From the NCBI RefSeq assembly GCF_019047785.1, contig NZ_CP077290.1:3348001-3412000 (forward strand): a stretch of DNA of 64,000 bases, read 5' to 3'. Under the pieces are notes generated by a model. The model saw only the letters and a list, made by a program, of their open reading frames with translations. It was not told where the DNA came from and searched no databases. The stretch's first letter is position 1, and each line of letters opens with the position of its first letter. The position numbers and the translations under genes were made by a program. Origin of the DNA: Enterobacter cancerogenus (lineage in GTDB: Bacteria; Pseudomonadota; Gammaproteobacteria; Enterobacterales; Enterobacteriaceae). Below are positions 33,430 through 45,215 of the stretch, in pieces.

Positions 33430-34998
33430 TGCCCGCACCAGACCCGGGGCTTGCCACATCGACGTGGTCAGCCCGCTGTCGACCAGCCCAAGCTGATCCG
33501 CGTACACCGCCTGCCATTTCTGCATCATGCCGTCGTACAGTTCCCGGTATTCCGGGTTCGGCGTAAATTCGCGGCTCCACTTCACCAGCCGCTCGCCCGT
33601 GGAGGCCATGTCGGTAAACAGCCCGGCACCAGTACCCGCGGCGATGGCACAGCCCAGCGCCGTCGCCTCTTTGACTTCAGGCACGCGTACCGGCAGCCCG
33701 GTGACATCGCTTAAAATCTGGCTCCACAGCGCGCCCTTCGCGCCGCCGCCCGCAAAGACCAGGCTGTCAAACGTCACGCCGGAGAATCGCGATATCTGCG
33801 TCAGGTTGCAGGCGGAGACAATCGCCGCATTCTCTTCCAGGGCACGGAACAGCGTGGCCTTGTTGCATTTTTCCGGGTCGATGGAGAGGTTAATAAACGA
33901 CGGCGCGGCGTGGTACCACTGCCTGAAATGCATCGCATCGGAGAAGATCGGCATCACCCCGTGTGAGCCCGCAGGCACGCGGCTGGCCATCTCTTCGAGC
34001 AGGGTGTAAGTGTCCATGCCCATGCGTTCAGCAATTAACTTCTCCTCCGCGCAAAAGGCGTCGCGGAACCAGCGCATGGTCAGCCCGGTAAAGAAGCTGA
34101 TCGACTCCGCCTGCGCCATACCGGGGATGACGTGAGGGTTCACGCGGATGTTCATATCCGGATCGGTTCGCACCTGCGGCAGGTTGACGACCTGCTGCCA
34201 GAAAGTGCCGCCCAGCACCGCCGTTTGCCCGGCACGCACCACGCCCAGCCCGAGACAGCCAAGCTGCACGTCGCCGCCGCCCATCACCACCGGCGTGCCT
34301 TCGCGCAGGCCGCTCTGCTGCGCGGCTTCGCGGGTAATGGCCCCCAGCACGGTTCCCGTCTCTTTCACCGGGGAGAGGATATCGGCGCGCAGCCCGGCCA
34401 TGTCGAGCAGCGCCGGACGCCAGTCGCGGGAAAAGAGATCCAGCATGCCGGTTGTGCCGGCATTGGAGGGGTCCACCGCAAGTTCGCCAGAGAGTTTTGC
34501 CGCCAGCCAGTCGCTGATCATGGTGATCGTCGCCGCTTTGCGATAAATATCCGGGCGGTGGTGCGCCAGCCACAGCAGGCGCGGCATGGCGCTCAGGGCC
34601 AGTGTCTGGCCGGAAACGTCATACACTTCGGATTCAAACTGGTCGTCGTGGATCTCTTTGAGTTCGGCCACCTCGCGGCTGGCGCGGGCGTCGACGTTGG
34701 CGCAGGCCCAGATGGCGTCGCCGTTGCGGTCATACAGCACGATGCCTTCGCGCATGGAGCAGCAGGCCACGGACTGAATATCCGCCGCGCGCAGGTGGGC
34801 ACGCTCCAGCGCCTGGTGAATACACTGGCAGGCCAGCCGCCAGTTGGTCTCGAGGTCAAACTCCATCGAGCCGGGCACGTTCTCCACGCTCAGGTGTTTC
34901 CACTCGGCCTGGCCGACGGCAATCTGGTTGCCCTGCACATCGAAAATAACGGCGCGAACGCTGCCTGTCCCTGCATCTAACGCTAAAAGGTAACTCAT
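33403..34998 (-). CDS. lsrK: Autoinducer-2 kinase LsrK
   Basis: FGGY-family carbohydrate kinase that phosphorylates imported AI-2 (DPD), producing the LsrR inducer. It has 531 residues with the ASKHA N-terminal phosphate loop [16 protein letters not shown], the [14 protein letters not shown] segment and the late [15 protein letters not shown] adenosine motif. The last eleven residues ([11 protein letters not shown]) are not part of the family core, which ends at about APGL. They are encoded by a dispersed intergenic repeat that also supplies the stop codon. It lies next to lsrR on the same strand. Confidence 0.95.
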   Translation of the reverse strand: MSYLLALDAGTGSVRAVIFDVQGNQIAVGQAEWKHLSVENVPGSMEFDLETNWRLACQCIHQALERAHLRAADIQSVACCSMREGIVLYDRNGDAIWACANVDARASREVAELKEIHDDQFESEVYDVSGQTLALSAMPRLLWLAHHRPDIYRKAATITMISDWLAAKLSGELAVDPSNAGTTGMLDLFSRDWRPALLDMAGLRADILSPVKETGTVLGAITREAAQQSGLREGTPVVMGGGDVQLGCLGLGVVRAGQTAVLGGTFWQQVVNLPQVRTDPDMNIRVNPHVIPGMAQAESISFFTGLTMRWFRDAFCAEEKLIAERMGMDTYTLLEEMASRVPAGSHGVMPIFSDAMHFRQWYHAAPSFINLSIDPEKCNKATLFRALEENAAIVSACNLTQISRFSGVTFDSLVFAGGGAKGALWSQILSDVTGLPVRVPEVKEATALGCAIAAGTGAGLFTDMASTGERLVKWSREFTPNPEYRELYDGMMQKWQAVYADQLGLVDSGLTTSMWQAPGLVRASPSPRPSP

Positions 34999-35030
34999 AG
35001 CATGCCTCGTGTCAGGCGCAGGGCCGTCTC

Positions 35031-36002
35031 TTATGTTGCCAGAGCAAGCACCGCGCGGGCTGTCGTCTCTTCCGTCACCAGGCCATTAATACGGCGACCT
35101 TTCAGTGCGGCGTAAATCGCATCGGCTTTCTCTTCACCTCCGGCCACGCCAACGATGGTGGGCAGCTGCGCCAGTTCATCAAGGGTGACGCCGAGTAATT
35201 CTTTATGGATCTCAAGCTCCTCGACGCACTCGCCGTCGGCATTCAGGAAGTAACCGAGAATGTCGCCCACCGCCCCTTTCCGGGCGTACATCAGCTGTTC
35301 ACCTTCGCTGATATAGCCGGAGCGTAAAATGGTGGCGTCGCGGCGCTGGTTCACTGAACCAATCCCAACCACCGCCACGTCGGCGGCGGTGGCGGCGAGG
35401 ATCACGTCCCGCACGCTGGTTTCACGCTTTAAGATCCCGGCCACCCCGGCGGATGAAACGCGCAGCGGGGCGGGGATCATGCTGACGCGACAGGCCGCAT
35501 CCAGCTGGCCGATACCGGTCATATACGGCCCGACGCCGCCGGAGAGCGTTACCAGGCGGATCTGCTGTGAGCTAATAAAACCGCTTAAGTGCTGCAGGCT
35601 GCTCATGGTTGTTTCACCAAATCCCACCGCTAACAGCTGGCCGGGTTCCAGAACGCCCATCAGCGACTGCGCTGCGCCAATGCCCAGCCGCATATTCATC
35701 GGCGGGGTGTTAAGGGCGGGCATCACGCGCACCAGCTTCAGCCCAAAGCGCTGCTGCAGTTCGGTCTCCAGCGCCAGGCAGCCCTCGTAGCGCGAGTTGA
35801 TCTGCACGCGGATCACCCCCGACTGGCGGCCTTTCTCCAGCAGGCGGGAGATCTTCAGGCGCGGCAGGCCGAGCCGTTCGCCAATGTCGTTCTGGGTCAG
35901 CCCGTCGTGGTAGTAACACCATGCCACGCGAGCGACCAGCTCCTCTTCCGCCAGCGCCAGCCCGGCAAAACGACCCTCTTCCACAGTGCGTTTATCGCTC
36001 AT
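35031..36002 (-). CDS. lsrR: lsr operon repressor LsrR
   Basis: SorC/DeoR-family repressor of the lsr genes, released by phospho-AI-2. It has 323 residues: an N-terminal HTH (residues about 15-60, [27 protein letters not shown]) and a large sugar-phosphate-binding domain with [18 protein letters not shown] and [14 protein letters not shown] start at the ATG at 36002 ([10 protein letters not shown]), behind AAGAG; the frame continues upstream without support. Divergent from lsrA, with paired inverted repeats between. Confidence 0.94.
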   Translation of the reverse strand: MSDKRTVEEGRFAGLALAEEELVARVAWCYYHDGLTQNDIGERLGLPRLKISRLLEKGRQSGVIRVQINSRYEGCLALETELQQRFGLKLVRVMPALNTPPMNMRLGIGAAQSLMGVLEPGQLLAVGFGETTMSSLQHLSGFISSQQIRLVTLSGGVGPYMTGIGQLDAACRVSMIPAPLRVSSAGVAGILKRETSVRDVILAATAADVAVVGIGSVNQRRDATILRSGYISEGEQLMYARKGAVGDILGYFLNADGECVEELEIHKELLGVTLDELAQLPTIVGVAGGEEKADAIYAALKGRRINGLVTEETTARAVLALAT

Positions 36003-36003
36003 A

Positions 36004-36038
36004 TTTGAACTCTTATAAAAATTTAGATCATATGTTCG
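36004..36038. promoter_or_regulatory. Operator candidate A in the lsrR/lsrA region
   Basis: TTTGAAC, 22 bases, TGTTCGC: an imperfect inverted repeat immediately upstream of the lsrR start, spaced exactly like candidate B at 36169. A likely LsrR binding site. Confidence 0.6.
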
Positions 36039-36168
36039 CTCAGGCGCGGGCCGAAAATGTGAGCCACGCGGCAAAACAGATCTTTAAAATTGTTTTAGGG
36101 GTATCTGGATCTTAATCGATAAAACTGTGATCCCTGCACGGTTGTAAATATAGTTCACCGTCTACGCT

Positions 36169-36204
36169 TTTGAACATTATTAAATCAAAAAATCATTTGT
36201 TCAA
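36169..36204. promoter_or_regulatory. Operator candidate B in the lsrR/lsrA region
   Basis: TTTGAAC, 22 bases, TGTTCAAC: arms TTGAAC/GTTCAA are perfectly complementary. It ends 14 bases before the lsrA start, where a bound repressor would block initiation or elongation. Confidence 0.65.
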
Positions 36205-36217
36205 CAGCGGAGCGGTG

Positions 36218-37705
36218 ATGACCCAACTTATCGAAGCACGGAATATCAGCAAGCAATTCTCGGGCGTGCCGGTGTTAAAAGGCATTGATTTCATGCTGCT
36301 TGCGGGCCAGGTGCATGCGTTAATGGGCGGTAACGGGGCGGGGAAATCGACGCTGATGAAGATTATCGCTGGCGTCGAGACGCCGGACAGCGGTGAACTT
36401 TCGGTTGCCGGACGGGCATATGCACGCCTCAGTCCCGGCCAGGCGCACGGGCTGGGGATCTACCTGGTGCCGCAGGAGCCGCTGCTGTTTCCTAACCTGA
36501 CGGTGCGGGAAAATATCCTTTTCCGCCTGCCGCGCGAAAAGGGGGTGGACGAGCGTCTTGCGGAGAAGCTGCAGCAGCTGCAGTGCCAGCTCAGTCTCGA
36601 TGCTACCGCCAGCACGCTGGAGGTGGCGGATCAGCAGATGGTGGAGATCCTGCGCGGGCTGATGCGTAATGCAACAATTCTGATCCTCGACGAGCCTACG
36701 GCGTCGCTGACCCCTGGCGAAACCGAGCGGCTGTTTCGCCAGATCCGCGCCCTGCAGGATCAGGGCGTTGGCATTGTCTTTATTTCACATAAATTGCCGG
36801 AGATCCGCCAGCTTTCCAGCCACGTCTCGGTGATGCGCGATGGGGCCGTGGTGCTGAGCGGCGAAACCGCGACCTTTGACGATAACGCCCTGATTGCCGC
36901 CATGACCCCGGTGAGCCGGGAACAACGCTTAAGCGACACGCAAAAACTGTGGCTGGCGCTGCCCGGGAATCGCCGGACCCAGCCGCAGGACTTTCCGGTG
37001 CTGCGGGTAGACGATCTTACCGGGGAAGGGTTTATCGATCTCAGCCTGGAGATTTACGCCGGGGAGATCGTCGGCCTGGCCGGGCTGGTGGGATCCGGGC
37101 GTACCGAGTTCGCTGAAACACTTTACGGCCTGCGCCCCGTGCGCGGCGGACGCGTCTGGCTTGAAAATCAGGAGATCAACGCGGATTCGGTTGCCGCGCG
37201 TCTGGAAAAAGGGCTGGTCTACCTGCCGGAAGACAGGCAGGTCTCCGGCCTGTTCCTGGATGCGCCGGTTCGCTGGAACACCGTGACCCTGAACGAGCCG
37301 TCTCTCTGGCAGCAGCGCAGGCGGGAATCTGCGGTGGTGGAGCGTTATCACCGGGCGCTGGGGATCAAGCTTAACCATGCGGATCAAACCGTGCGCACGC
37401 TCTCTGGCGGTAACCAGCAGAAGGTCCTGCTGGCGCGCTGTCTGGAGGCCAACCCGCTGCTGCTGATTGTCGATGAACCCACGCGCGGTGTGGACGTTTC
37501 GGCGCGCGCCGATATCTATCAGTTGATCAAAAGCGTGGCGGCGCAGAACGTGGCGGTGCTGATGATCTCAAGCGATCTCGACGAGTTTCCCGGTCTTGCG
37601 GATCGCGTGCTGGTCATGCATCAGGGCATGCTCAGCGGTGAACTGCCGCGCCACGCCGTGACGCTCGATCGGATGATGGGGCTGGCGTTTGGAGGGCAAT
37701 CATGA
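36218..37705 (+). CDS. lsrA: AI-2 import ATPase LsrA
   Basis: Tandem-ATPase subunit of the AI-2 ABC importer, on the cytoplasmic face of the membrane. It has 495 residues with two ABC domains: Walker [10 protein letters not shown] near residue 40 and LVPQEP Q-loop in the first; degenerate Walker A (GLVGSGRTE) but intact [15 protein letters not shown] signature and [10 protein letters not shown] in the second, as in other sugar-type ATPases. I use the ATG at 36218. A TTG at 36170 would add 16 residues but lies in the operator. Overlaps lsrC by four bases (ATGA). Confidence 0.94.
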   Translation: MTQLIEARNISKQFSGVPVLKGIDFMLLAGQVHALMGGNGAGKSTLMKIIAGVETPDSGELSVAGRAYARLSPGQAHGLGIYLVPQEPLLFPNLTVRENILFRLPREKGVDERLAEKLQQLQCQLSLDATASTLEVADQQMVEILRGLMRNATILILDEPTASLTPGETERLFRQIRALQDQGVGIVFISHKLPEIRQLSSHVSVMRDGAVVLSGETATFDDNALIAAMTPVSREQRLSDTQKLWLALPGNRRTQPQDFPVLRVDDLTGEGFIDLSLEIYAGEIVGLAGLVGSGRTEFAETLYGLRPVRGGRVWLENQEINADSVAARLEKGLVYLPEDRQVSGLFLDAPVRWNTVTLNEPSLWQQRRRESAVVERYHRALGIKLNHADQTVRTLSGGNQQKVLLARCLEANPLLLIVDEPTRGVDVSARADIYQLIKSVAAQNVAVLMISSDLDEFPGLADRVLVMHQGMLSGELPRHAVTLDRMMGLAFGGQS

Positions 37706-38733
37706 AGACCTTACTGAAAAACCGCGAGCTGAGCGCGTTTCTGGCGATCCTCGCCCTGTTCGTTGTGCTGGTGGCGCTGAACCCGGCCTATCTCAGTCTG
37801 CAAACCCTGGGGATGATTTTCGCCAGCGCGCAGATCCTGATCCTGCTGGCGCTTGGCGCGGCGCTGGTGATTTTGACCCGCAACATCGACGTTTCGGTCG
37901 GGTCTACCGTGGGGCTGTCTGCCATCGCGGTTGGCGTGGCGCTCAACAGCGGTTACAGCCTGCCGGCCGCCATCCTTTTTGCCCTGTCGATCGGCGCGCT
38001 GGCAGGCGCGTTCAACGGGGTGTTGGTGGTAGGGCTGCGGATACCGGCGATTGTCGCCACCCTCGGCACGCTGGGGCTGTATCGTGGGGCGATGCTGCTC
38101 TGGACCGGCGGGAAGTGGATTGAAGGGCTTCCGCCGGATCTGAAAGCGCTCTCCGCGCCGGTTGCCCTCGGGATTTCACCGTTGGGCTTCGTGGTGCTGT
38201 TCTTCGCCGCCGTCGGCGCGTGGACGCTGTCGCGCACCGCCTTTGGCCGTGACTTCTACGCCGTGGGGGACAACCTCGCCGCCGCGCGCCAGCTGGGCGT
38301 GGCGGTCAACCGCACGCGGATAATCGCCTTTACGCTTAACGGGATGCTGGCGGCCTGTGCAGGCATCGTCTTTGCCGCGCAGATTGGCTTTGTACCGAAT
38401 CAGACCGGCAGTGGCCTGGAGATGAAAGCCATCGCCGCCTGCGTGCTTGGCGGTATTTCGCTGCTGGGCGGGACGGGCACGCTGATTGGCGCGCTGCTCG
38501 GTGCGTTCTTCCTGACCCAAATCGACACCGTGCTGGTGCTGTTCAGGCTCCCGGCCTGGTGGAACGATTTTATTGCCGGGCTGGTGCTGCTGGGCGTGCT
38601 GGTGCTCGACGGGCGCTTGCGTCAGGCGCTCGCAAGGCATCAGCGGGCGCTGAAATACAGCCGTTTCCAGCCGGGTAATAAAGGGGGAAAGCACGTTACC
38701 CCGTTTCCAAAACGCAAAAAAGAGGTGGCGTAA
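37702..38733 (+). CDS. lsrC: AI-2 ABC importer permease LsrC
   Basis: 343-residue membrane subunit of the AI-2 importer, BPD_transp_2 (RbsC-like) family. It has about nine or ten hydrophobic segments, the motif [21 protein letters not shown] near residue 60, and the cytoplasmic coupling segment [14 protein letters not shown]. It overlaps lsrA at its start and abuts lsrD without a gap. The C-terminal 35 residues are basic and hydrophilic. Confidence 0.94.
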   Translation: MKTLLKNRELSAFLAILALFVVLVALNPAYLSLQTLGMIFASAQILILLALGAALVILTRNIDVSVGSTVGLSAIAVGVALNSGYSLPAAILFALSIGALAGAFNGVLVVGLRIPAIVATLGTLGLYRGAMLLWTGGKWIEGLPPDLKALSAPVALGISPLGFVVLFFAAVGAWTLSRTAFGRDFYAVGDNLAAARQLGVAVNRTRIIAFTLNGMLAACAGIVFAAQIGFVPNQTGSGLEMKAIAACVLGGISLLGGTGTLIGALLGAFFLTQIDTVLVLFRLPAWWNDFIAGLVLLGVLVLDGRLRQALARHQRALKYSRFQPGNKGGKHVTPFPKRKKEVA

Positions 38734-39717
38734 ATGAGGCTTAACTGGGAAAGCGCGCTGCTGATTTTGCTGGTGCTGGAGATCCTGCTCTTTGGGGCCA
38801 TCAACCCGCGAATGCTCGATATCAATATGCTGCTGTTCAGCACCAGCGACTTTATCTGCATCGGTATTGTGGCGCTGCCGCTGACGCTGGTCATCATCAG
38901 CGGTGGGATCGATATTTCGCTCGGCTCCACCATCGGCCTGTGCGCCATTGCGCTGGGCGTGATGATGCAGGCGGGGTGGCCGATGGCGGTGGCGATCCCG
39001 CTGACGCTGCTGCTCGGTCTGTTGTGCGGGCTGGTGAACGCCGCGCTGATCCACTACACCGGCATCAGCCCGTTAGTGATAACCCTCGGCACGCTGTACC
39101 TCTATGGCGGCGGGGCGCTGCTGCTCTCCGGCATGGCGGGCGCGACTGGCTACGAGGGGATCGGCGGCTTTCCGGACAGTTTTACCGCCTTCGCTAACCT
39201 CACCGTGCTGGGTCTGCCGATCCCGCTGGTGCTGTTCGCGGTGATAACCCTTTTCTTCTGGCTGATTACCCATCGCGGGCGCTTCGGTCGGCACCTGTTT
39301 TTGATGGGGCAAAATCCGCGTGCGGCACGCTATGCGGGGCTATCGGTGAACGGTATGCCTTACGCGCTGTATGGCCTGGTGGGCGTCGCCTCGGCGATTG
39401 CCGCGCTGGTGATGGTCTCCTATTTCGGCTCGGCGCGTTCGGATCTGGGGCGCGATTTACTGATGCCCGCGCTGACCGCCGCGGTGCTGGGCGGCGCGAA
39501 TATCTACGGCGGTTCAGGTTCGGTTATCGGTACGGCACTGGCGGCGCTGCTGGTGGGGTATCTGCAACAGGGTTTACAGATGGTCGGCATCCCCAACCAG
39601 GTGTCGAGCGCGCTGTCAGGGGCGCTGTTGGTTGTGGTGGTGATGGGACGTTCGCTGAGTCTGCACCGTGAATGGGTGCGCTCTCTCCTCACAAAACATA
39701 TCCGGAGCGTAAGATGA
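38734..39717 (+). CDS. lsrD: AI-2 ABC importer permease LsrD
   Basis: 327-residue second permease of the importer, homologous to LsrC. About nine hydrophobic segments; [21 protein letters not shown] parallels the LsrC motif, and [16 protein letters not shown] is the coupling segment. Its ATG follows the lsrC stop directly, and its stop overlaps the lsrB start (ATGA), so lsrACDB are translationally coupled. Confidence 0.94.
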   Translation: MRLNWESALLILLVLEILLFGAINPRMLDINMLLFSTSDFICIGIVALPLTLVIISGGIDISLGSTIGLCAIALGVMMQAGWPMAVAIPLTLLLGLLCGLVNAALIHYTGISPLVITLGTLYLYGGGALLLSGMAGATGYEGIGGFPDSFTAFANLTVLGLPIPLVLFAVITLFFWLITHRGRFGRHLFLMGQNPRAARYAGLSVNGMPYALYGLVGVASAIAALVMVSYFGSARSDLGRDLLMPALTAAVLGGANIYGGSGSVIGTALAALLVGYLQQGLQMVGIPNQVSSALSGALLVVVVMGRSLSLHREWVRSLLTKHIRSVR

Positions 39718-40715
39718 AAACAAAACTGATAGTCCTGGCGATGGCGCTCAGCGTGGCGTCTGCGCAGGCGGCGGACCGCATCGCCTTTATCCCGAAGCTG
39801 GTGGGGGTGGGGTTCTTTACCAGCGGCGGCAACGGCGCGAAAGAGGCGGGTAAAGATCTTGGCGTGGACGTGACCTACGACGGCCCGACTGAGCCGAGCG
39901 TCTCCGGCCAGGTGCAGCTGATCAATAACTTCGTGAACCAGGGCTATAACGCGATTATCGTCTCCGCCGTGTCGCCGGACGGCCTCTGCCCGGCGCTGAA
40001 GCGTGCGATGCAGCGCGGCGTGAAGGTGCTGACCTGGGATTCCGACACTAAACCGGAGTGCCGCAGCATTTACATCAACCAGGGGACGCCGGAACAGCTC
40101 GGCGGCCTGCTGGTCGATATGGCCGGTAAGCAGGTCACCAAACCGAATGCCAAAGTCGCGTTCTTCTACTCCAGCCCAACCGTCACTGACCAGAACCAGT
40201 GGGTCAAAGAGGCGAAGGCCAAAATCGAGAAAGATCATCCCCAGTGGCAGGTCGTCACCACCCAGTTCGGCTATAACGACGCCACGAAATCCCTGCAAAC
40301 CGCTGAAGGGATCTTAAAAGCATATCCGGATCTGGATGCGATCATTGCCCCGGACGCTAACGCCCTGCCAGCTGCGGCGCAGGCGGCAGAAAACCTGAAG
40401 CGGGAGGGCGTCGCCATCGTCGGGTTCAGCACACCGAACGTCATGCGTCCGTACGTTGAACGCGGCACGGTGAAAGCCTTCGGCCTGTGGGATGTGGTGC
40501 AACAGGGCAAAATTGCGGTCAATGTCGCCGATCAATTGTTGAAAAAAGGCGATCTTAACGTGGGCGACAGCGTGGAGGTAAAAGATATCGGCACGCTCAA
40601 GGTCGAGCCAAACAGCGTGCAGGGCTACCAGTATGAGGCGAAGGGCAACGGTATTGTGCTGCTGCCGGAGCGCGTGGTGTTTACCAAAGAGAACATCGGC
40701 AAATACGATTTCTGA
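39714..40715 (+). CDS. lsrB: AI-2 periplasmic binding protein LsrB
   Basis: Periplasmic receptor that binds R-THMF AI-2 and delivers it to LsrCD. It has 333 residues. The signal peptide [19 protein letters not shown] is followed by a mature N-terminus [12 protein letters not shown] and the two-lobed sugar-binding fold. Ligand-contact segments of the family are visible: [24 protein letters not shown] and VVGFSTPN-like [14 protein letters not shown] start at 39714, overlapping lsrD; frames open upstream belong to lsrD sequence. Confidence 0.95.
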   Translation: MKTKLIVLAMALSVASAQAADRIAFIPKLVGVGFFTSGGNGAKEAGKDLGVDVTYDGPTEPSVSGQVQLINNFVNQGYNAIIVSAVSPDGLCPALKRAMQRGVKVLTWDSDTKPECRSIYINQGTPEQLGGLLVDMAGKQVTKPNAKVAFFYSSPTVTDQNQWVKEAKAKIEKDHPQWQVVTTQFGYNDATKSLQTAEGILKAYPDLDAIIAPDANALPAAAQAAENLKREGVAIVGFSTPNVMRPYVERGTVKAFGLWDVVQQGKIAVNVADQLLKKGDLNVGDSVEVKDIGTLKVEPNSVQGYQYEAKGNGIVLLPERVVFTKENIGKYDF

Positions 40716-40726
40716 CGGGGGAGCAA

Positions 40727-41614
40727 ATGGCTGATTTAGACGACATCAAAGACGGCAAGGATTTTGGCATCGGCACGCCACAGGTAAACACGCCCTATAC
40801 CCTGAAGGGCTGTGGCTCGCTGGACTGGGGCATGCAGTCCCGGCTGGCGCGGATCTTCAACCCGCAAAGCAACCGCACGGTAATGCTGGCCTTTGACCAC
40901 GGCTATTTTCAGGGCCCGACCACCGGCCTTGAGCGTATCGATCTTTCTATTGCCCCGCTATTTGGTGAAACCGATGTACTGATGTGCACCCGCGGTATTT
41001 TGCGAAGCACCGTGCCAGCGGCCACCAATAAGCCGGTGGTGCTGCGCGCTTCGGGCGGTAACTCGATTCTGGGCGAACTGTCTAACGAGTGCGTGGCGGT
41101 CGCGATGGAAGACGCGCTGCGCCTGAACGCCTGCGCGGTGGCGGCGCAGGTCTATATCGGCAGTGAATTTGAGCATCAGTCGATCAATAACATCATCAAA
41201 CTGGTGGACGCGGGCGCGCGCTACGGCGTGCCGACGCTGGCGGTGACGGGCGTTGGCAAAGAGATGGCGCGTGACGCCCGCTATTTCTCCCTCGCCAGCC
41301 GTATTGCCGCCGAGATGGGGGCGCAGTTCGTTAAAACCTATTATGTCGACGAGGGCTTTGAAAAAGTGACCGCCAGCTGTCCGGTGCCGATTGTCATCGC
41401 CGGGGGCAAAAAGCTGCCGGAAAACGAGGCGCTGGAGATGTGCTGGCGGGCGATCGATCAGGGGGCGTCCGGCGTAGACATGGGGCGGAATATCTTCCAG
41501 TCCAGCGCGCCGCTCGCCATGCTGAAAGCGGTGAAAAAAGTGGTTCACGAGAACATGAGCGCGCGGGACGCGTTCCAGTTCTGGCAGGAAGAAAAACAGG
41601 GAGAAGCAAAATGA
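40727..41614 (+). CDS. lsrF: 3-Hydroxy-2,4-pentadione 5-phosphate thiolase LsrF
   Basis: Class I aldolase-fold thiolase that transfers acetyl from 3-hydroxy-2,4-pentadione-5-phosphate to CoA, the last known step of AI-2 breakdown. It has 295 residues with [20 protein letters not shown] near residue 48, the Schiff-base lysine strand [11 protein letters not shown] and the [11 protein letters not shown] phosphate site. A GGGGGAG ribosome site precedes the ATG, 11 bases after lsrB. Its stop overlaps lsrG. Confidence 0.95.
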   Translation: MADLDDIKDGKDFGIGTPQVNTPYTLKGCGSLDWGMQSRLARIFNPQSNRTVMLAFDHGYFQGPTTGLERIDLSIAPLFGETDVLMCTRGILRSTVPAATNKPVVLRASGGNSILGELSNECVAVAMEDALRLNACAVAAQVYIGSEFEHQSINNIIKLVDAGARYGVPTLAVTGVGKEMARDARYFSLASRIAAEMGAQFVKTYYVDEGFEKVTASCPVPIVIAGGKKLPENEALEMCWRAIDQGASGVDMGRNIFQSSAPLAMLKAVKKVVHENMSARDAFQFWQEEKQGEAK

Positions 41615-41904
41615 ACGTGACGTTAGTCGAGATCAACATCAAACCCGAGCGCGTGGACGAGTTTCTGGAGGTGTTTCGCGCCAACCACGAAGGGGCGATT
41701 CAGGAGCCGGGAAACCTGCGTTTTGACGTGCTGCAGGACCCGCGGGTGAAAAGCCGGTTCTTTATCTACGAGGCCTATAAAGACGAAGCGGCAGTGCTGG
41801 CGCACAAGCAGACACCGCACTATCTGGCCTGCGTGGAGAAGCTTGAGGCGCTGATGTCGGAGCCGCGCAAAAAGCGCTGTTTTGTGGGGTTGCTGCCGGA
41901 GTAG
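41611..41904 (+). CDS. lsrG: Phospho-AI-2 isomerase LsrG
   Basis: 97-residue ABM-domain (ferredoxin-like) enzyme that isomerises phospho-DPD (P-HPD) before LsrF. Conserved segments are [30 protein letters not shown] and FYIYEAY-like [10 protein letters not shown], with HKQTPHY near residue 68. The start overlaps the lsrF stop (ATGA). It is the last gene of the operon; a small GCCCGGTAG/CTGCCGGGC hairpin follows. Confidence 0.94.
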   Translation: MNVTLVEINIKPERVDEFLEVFRANHEGAIQEPGNLRFDVLQDPRVKSRFFIYEAYKDEAAVLAHKQTPHYLACVEKLEALMSEPRKKRCFVGLLPE

Positions 41905-41910
41905 AGACCT

Positions 41911-41933
41911 TGCCCGGTAGTGTACTGCCGGGC
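41911..41933. terminator. Hairpin after lsrG
   Basis: TGCCCGGTAG/CTGCCGGGC stem between convergent lsrG and the glycosyltransferase-like gene. No T run, so it may be REP-like rather than a true terminator. Confidence 0.45.
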
Positions 41934-41942
41934 TAACGTCGG

Positions 41943-42914
41943 TCAGGCATGATGCCTCTGCAGCGTTGCGAGCAGGCTGTCTGCGCAATATTGTCTGAGG
42001 AGTTTTTCATCCCTTTCAGGCAGATCACCGTGAAGAAAGGCCTCCAGGCCTTCGGTATCAACACCGTTATAAATGAAAATACGGGCGGGATCGTAAAGTG
42101 CCATGTTTTTAATAGACGCGTTTGTGGTGATCAGTTTCTTGTTCAGTATCAGGGCCTCCAGGGCGCGGAGCGTTAATCCCTGTTGCTCGGGTTTGTTTAT
42201 TTCCAGCATGACCGAGCAGCGTTTGGCTTTTTCAATATTCTCCTGATAGCTAAGTTTTTTATTTTGACAATTATCAGGATAGTTGTCCTGATTACCGTAC
42301 TTATCCAGCAGGAAGAAATCTGTTTTGTAGCCGCTATTTTCGAGTACCGGTGTTAATGTTTGCACAATATTTGCACGAATGGGATCATAACCACCGACAA
42401 AAAAACAGCTTTTATTTTCCGTTGGATGTTGCTTTTGAAACTGCTCAACCTCTTTCCAGCTAAAGGGTAAAAACTGCTCTATCGCACGCAGGCCATAGCG
42501 TTCGCAATCGGCGGGATCAAAGCTATAAATAGCATCAAACGCAGGGCGAACGGTCTCGATATAATCCTGATCGTGAGCCAGTTGCCCAAGGAGACGACGT
42601 TTACGCGTCAGAGCATCTACGGAGTCGCGGAGAATCAGCACTTTTTTACACGGCATCCTGGCGACATAATCCAGGAACGGAAAGATGCTGTATCCATTAC
42701 AAATCGCAATATCATCGGGTTTTATTGCTGATAGTTTCACAGCACAATGCGTGCGTTTATGCCATTTTTTTAACGCGTTGCCTGGTAACAAGGCATTGAT
42801 CGATTTGTAACGTCGCATAATACGATTAATTTGCTTAACGGGATGATCCTGCGCAAGCGAATTAAGCATCATGATTTCGAAAGGATTGACCCATTCCAGA
42901 AAAAAATAGCGCAT
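41943..42914 (-). CDS. Putative glycosyltransferase-like protein, unassigned
   Basis: 323-residue soluble protein that I cannot name. No signal peptide or membrane segment is visible. The N-terminal half has a strand/helix pattern (ICNGYSIFPFLDY, KKVLILRDSVDAL) and the C-terminal half FFVGGYDPIRANIVQTL and EINKPEQQGLTLRALEALILNKKLITTN. The latter is typical of the nucleotide-sugar side of GT-B glycosyltransferases (acidic residue, Gly-Leu-Thr, then ALE). A role in surface polysaccharide or LPS decoration is an inference. The gene is visibly more AT-rich than its neighbours, stands alone between lsrG and a degraded region, and is absent from the K-12 locus. This suggests horizontal gain. Confidence 0.7.
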   Translation of the reverse strand: MRYFFLEWVNPFEIMMLNSLAQDHPVKQINRIMRRYKSINALLPGNALKKWHKRTHCAVKLSAIKPDDIAICNGYSIFPFLDYVARMPCKKVLILRDSVDALTRKRRLLGQLAHDQDYIETVRPAFDAIYSFDPADCERYGLRAIEQFLPFSWKEVEQFQKQHPTENKSCFFVGGYDPIRANIVQTLTPVLENSGYKTDFFLLDKYGNQDNYPDNCQNKKLSYQENIEKAKRCSVMLEINKPEQQGLTLRALEALILNKKLITTNASIKNMALYDPARIFIYNGVDTEGLEAFLHGDLPERDEKLLRQYCADSLLATLQRHHA

Positions 42915-43051
42915 GGTCCCTCAGAGATTGCTGGTCGATTATCGGGAAATGATATCTCATCCTGGAAAGGGAATCATTATTGCGAGATTTCCATGCGTGA
43001 GTAAAAGGTCTGCAGTTGAACCTGAACCCTTACCCAGCCTGTTACTGTTTT

Positions 43052-43081
43052 GTAGGCCGGGTAAGCGCTAGCGCCACCCGG
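43052..43081. repeat. REP element left of pseudogene
   Basis: GTAGGCCGGGTAAGCGCTAG...CCACCCGG palindrome at the left border of the degraded region. The 42915-43051 stretch before it shows no gene; it must contain the promoter of the glycosyltransferase-like gene. Confidence 0.8.
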
Positions 43082-43087
43082 TATTTT

Positions 43088-43334
43088 TCAGACCAGCCTC
43101 AGCGCGCCAATACTGACCATGACGGGAAGAGCATTGGCATGCTCCACCGCGCAGCGGGTTATGTGCGCGCGCCTCAACGGTGAAATACGCGTGCCCGTTG
43201 AACCCAGAATACCCAGCGAATCCACGCCGGCGTCGACCACGGGACGCAGCAGATTGATAAAGGCCCGCTCGTCAAACTTACCCTCTTTCAGGGGCGTTAA
43301 CGGAAAGGCGCTTAACCCGTGAAATATCGTGTTG
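43088..43334 (-). pseudogene. Remnant of a dihydrodipicolinate synthase-family gene
   Basis: On the minus strand an open frame reads NTIFHGLSAFPLTPLKEGKF and then DAGVDSLGILGSTGTRISPL and AVEHANALPVMVSIGALRLV before a TGA. This is the N-terminal quarter of a DapA/NanA-type TIM-barrel lyase, including the GSTGT phosphate/carboxylate motif. There is no start codon in frame after the preceding stop, and the remaining two thirds of the barrel, including the Schiff-base lysine, are gone. It is a non-functional fragment of an aldolase/lyase gene. Confidence 0.8.
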
Positions 43335-43504
43335 TCCTCTTACAGTTCCAGCAGTTGGACCTGAGCCGTTGCGCCAGGCATCAATTGTTGCAGGTTGCTG
43401 CCGGGGCGTCCGTGGTGGCGAAAATCGAAGCGGCGCACGGCTATGCCAGTCAAGGCAATACCATGCTTCGCTTCACCATGACGGTGGCGGAGTTTCACCG
43501 ATAA
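43335..43504. other. Undetermined degraded sequence beside the pseudogene
   Basis: Coding-like composition without an intact gene. On the plus strand a frame ends ...LRFTMTVAEFHR; on the minus strand a frame ends ...MPGATAQVQLLEL and stops just before the lyase fragment, in the same frame. Neither is recognised. The minus reading would fit the tail of a gene that once preceded the lyase gene. Confidence 0.4.
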
Positions 43505-43510
43505 AAAGCA

Positions 43511-43586
43511 GCCCGGTGGCGCTAACGCTTACCGGGCCTACATATGCAGTATTTATTAGGCCGGGTAAGCGCTAACGCCACCCGGC
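43511..43586. repeat. Inverted pair of REP elements before patA 3' end
   Basis: GCCCGGTGGCGCTAACGCTT... at 43511-43538 and AGGCCGGGTAAGCGCTAACG... at 43558-43586, in opposite orientation. They form the right border of the degraded segment. Confidence 0.85.
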
Positions 43587-43592
43587 ACAATC

Positions 43593-45215
<1,623 letters not shown>

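Noticed and set aside
36126..36142. CRP-like TGTGA near the lsrA promoter
   Set aside because: The second half-site (CACGG) does not match at the right spacing; too weak to call although CRP control of lsr is known.
41911..41933. Attachment-site-like duplication flanking the lsr region
   Set aside because: No tRNA end, integrase gene or direct repeat was found at either border of the fadH-patA interval.
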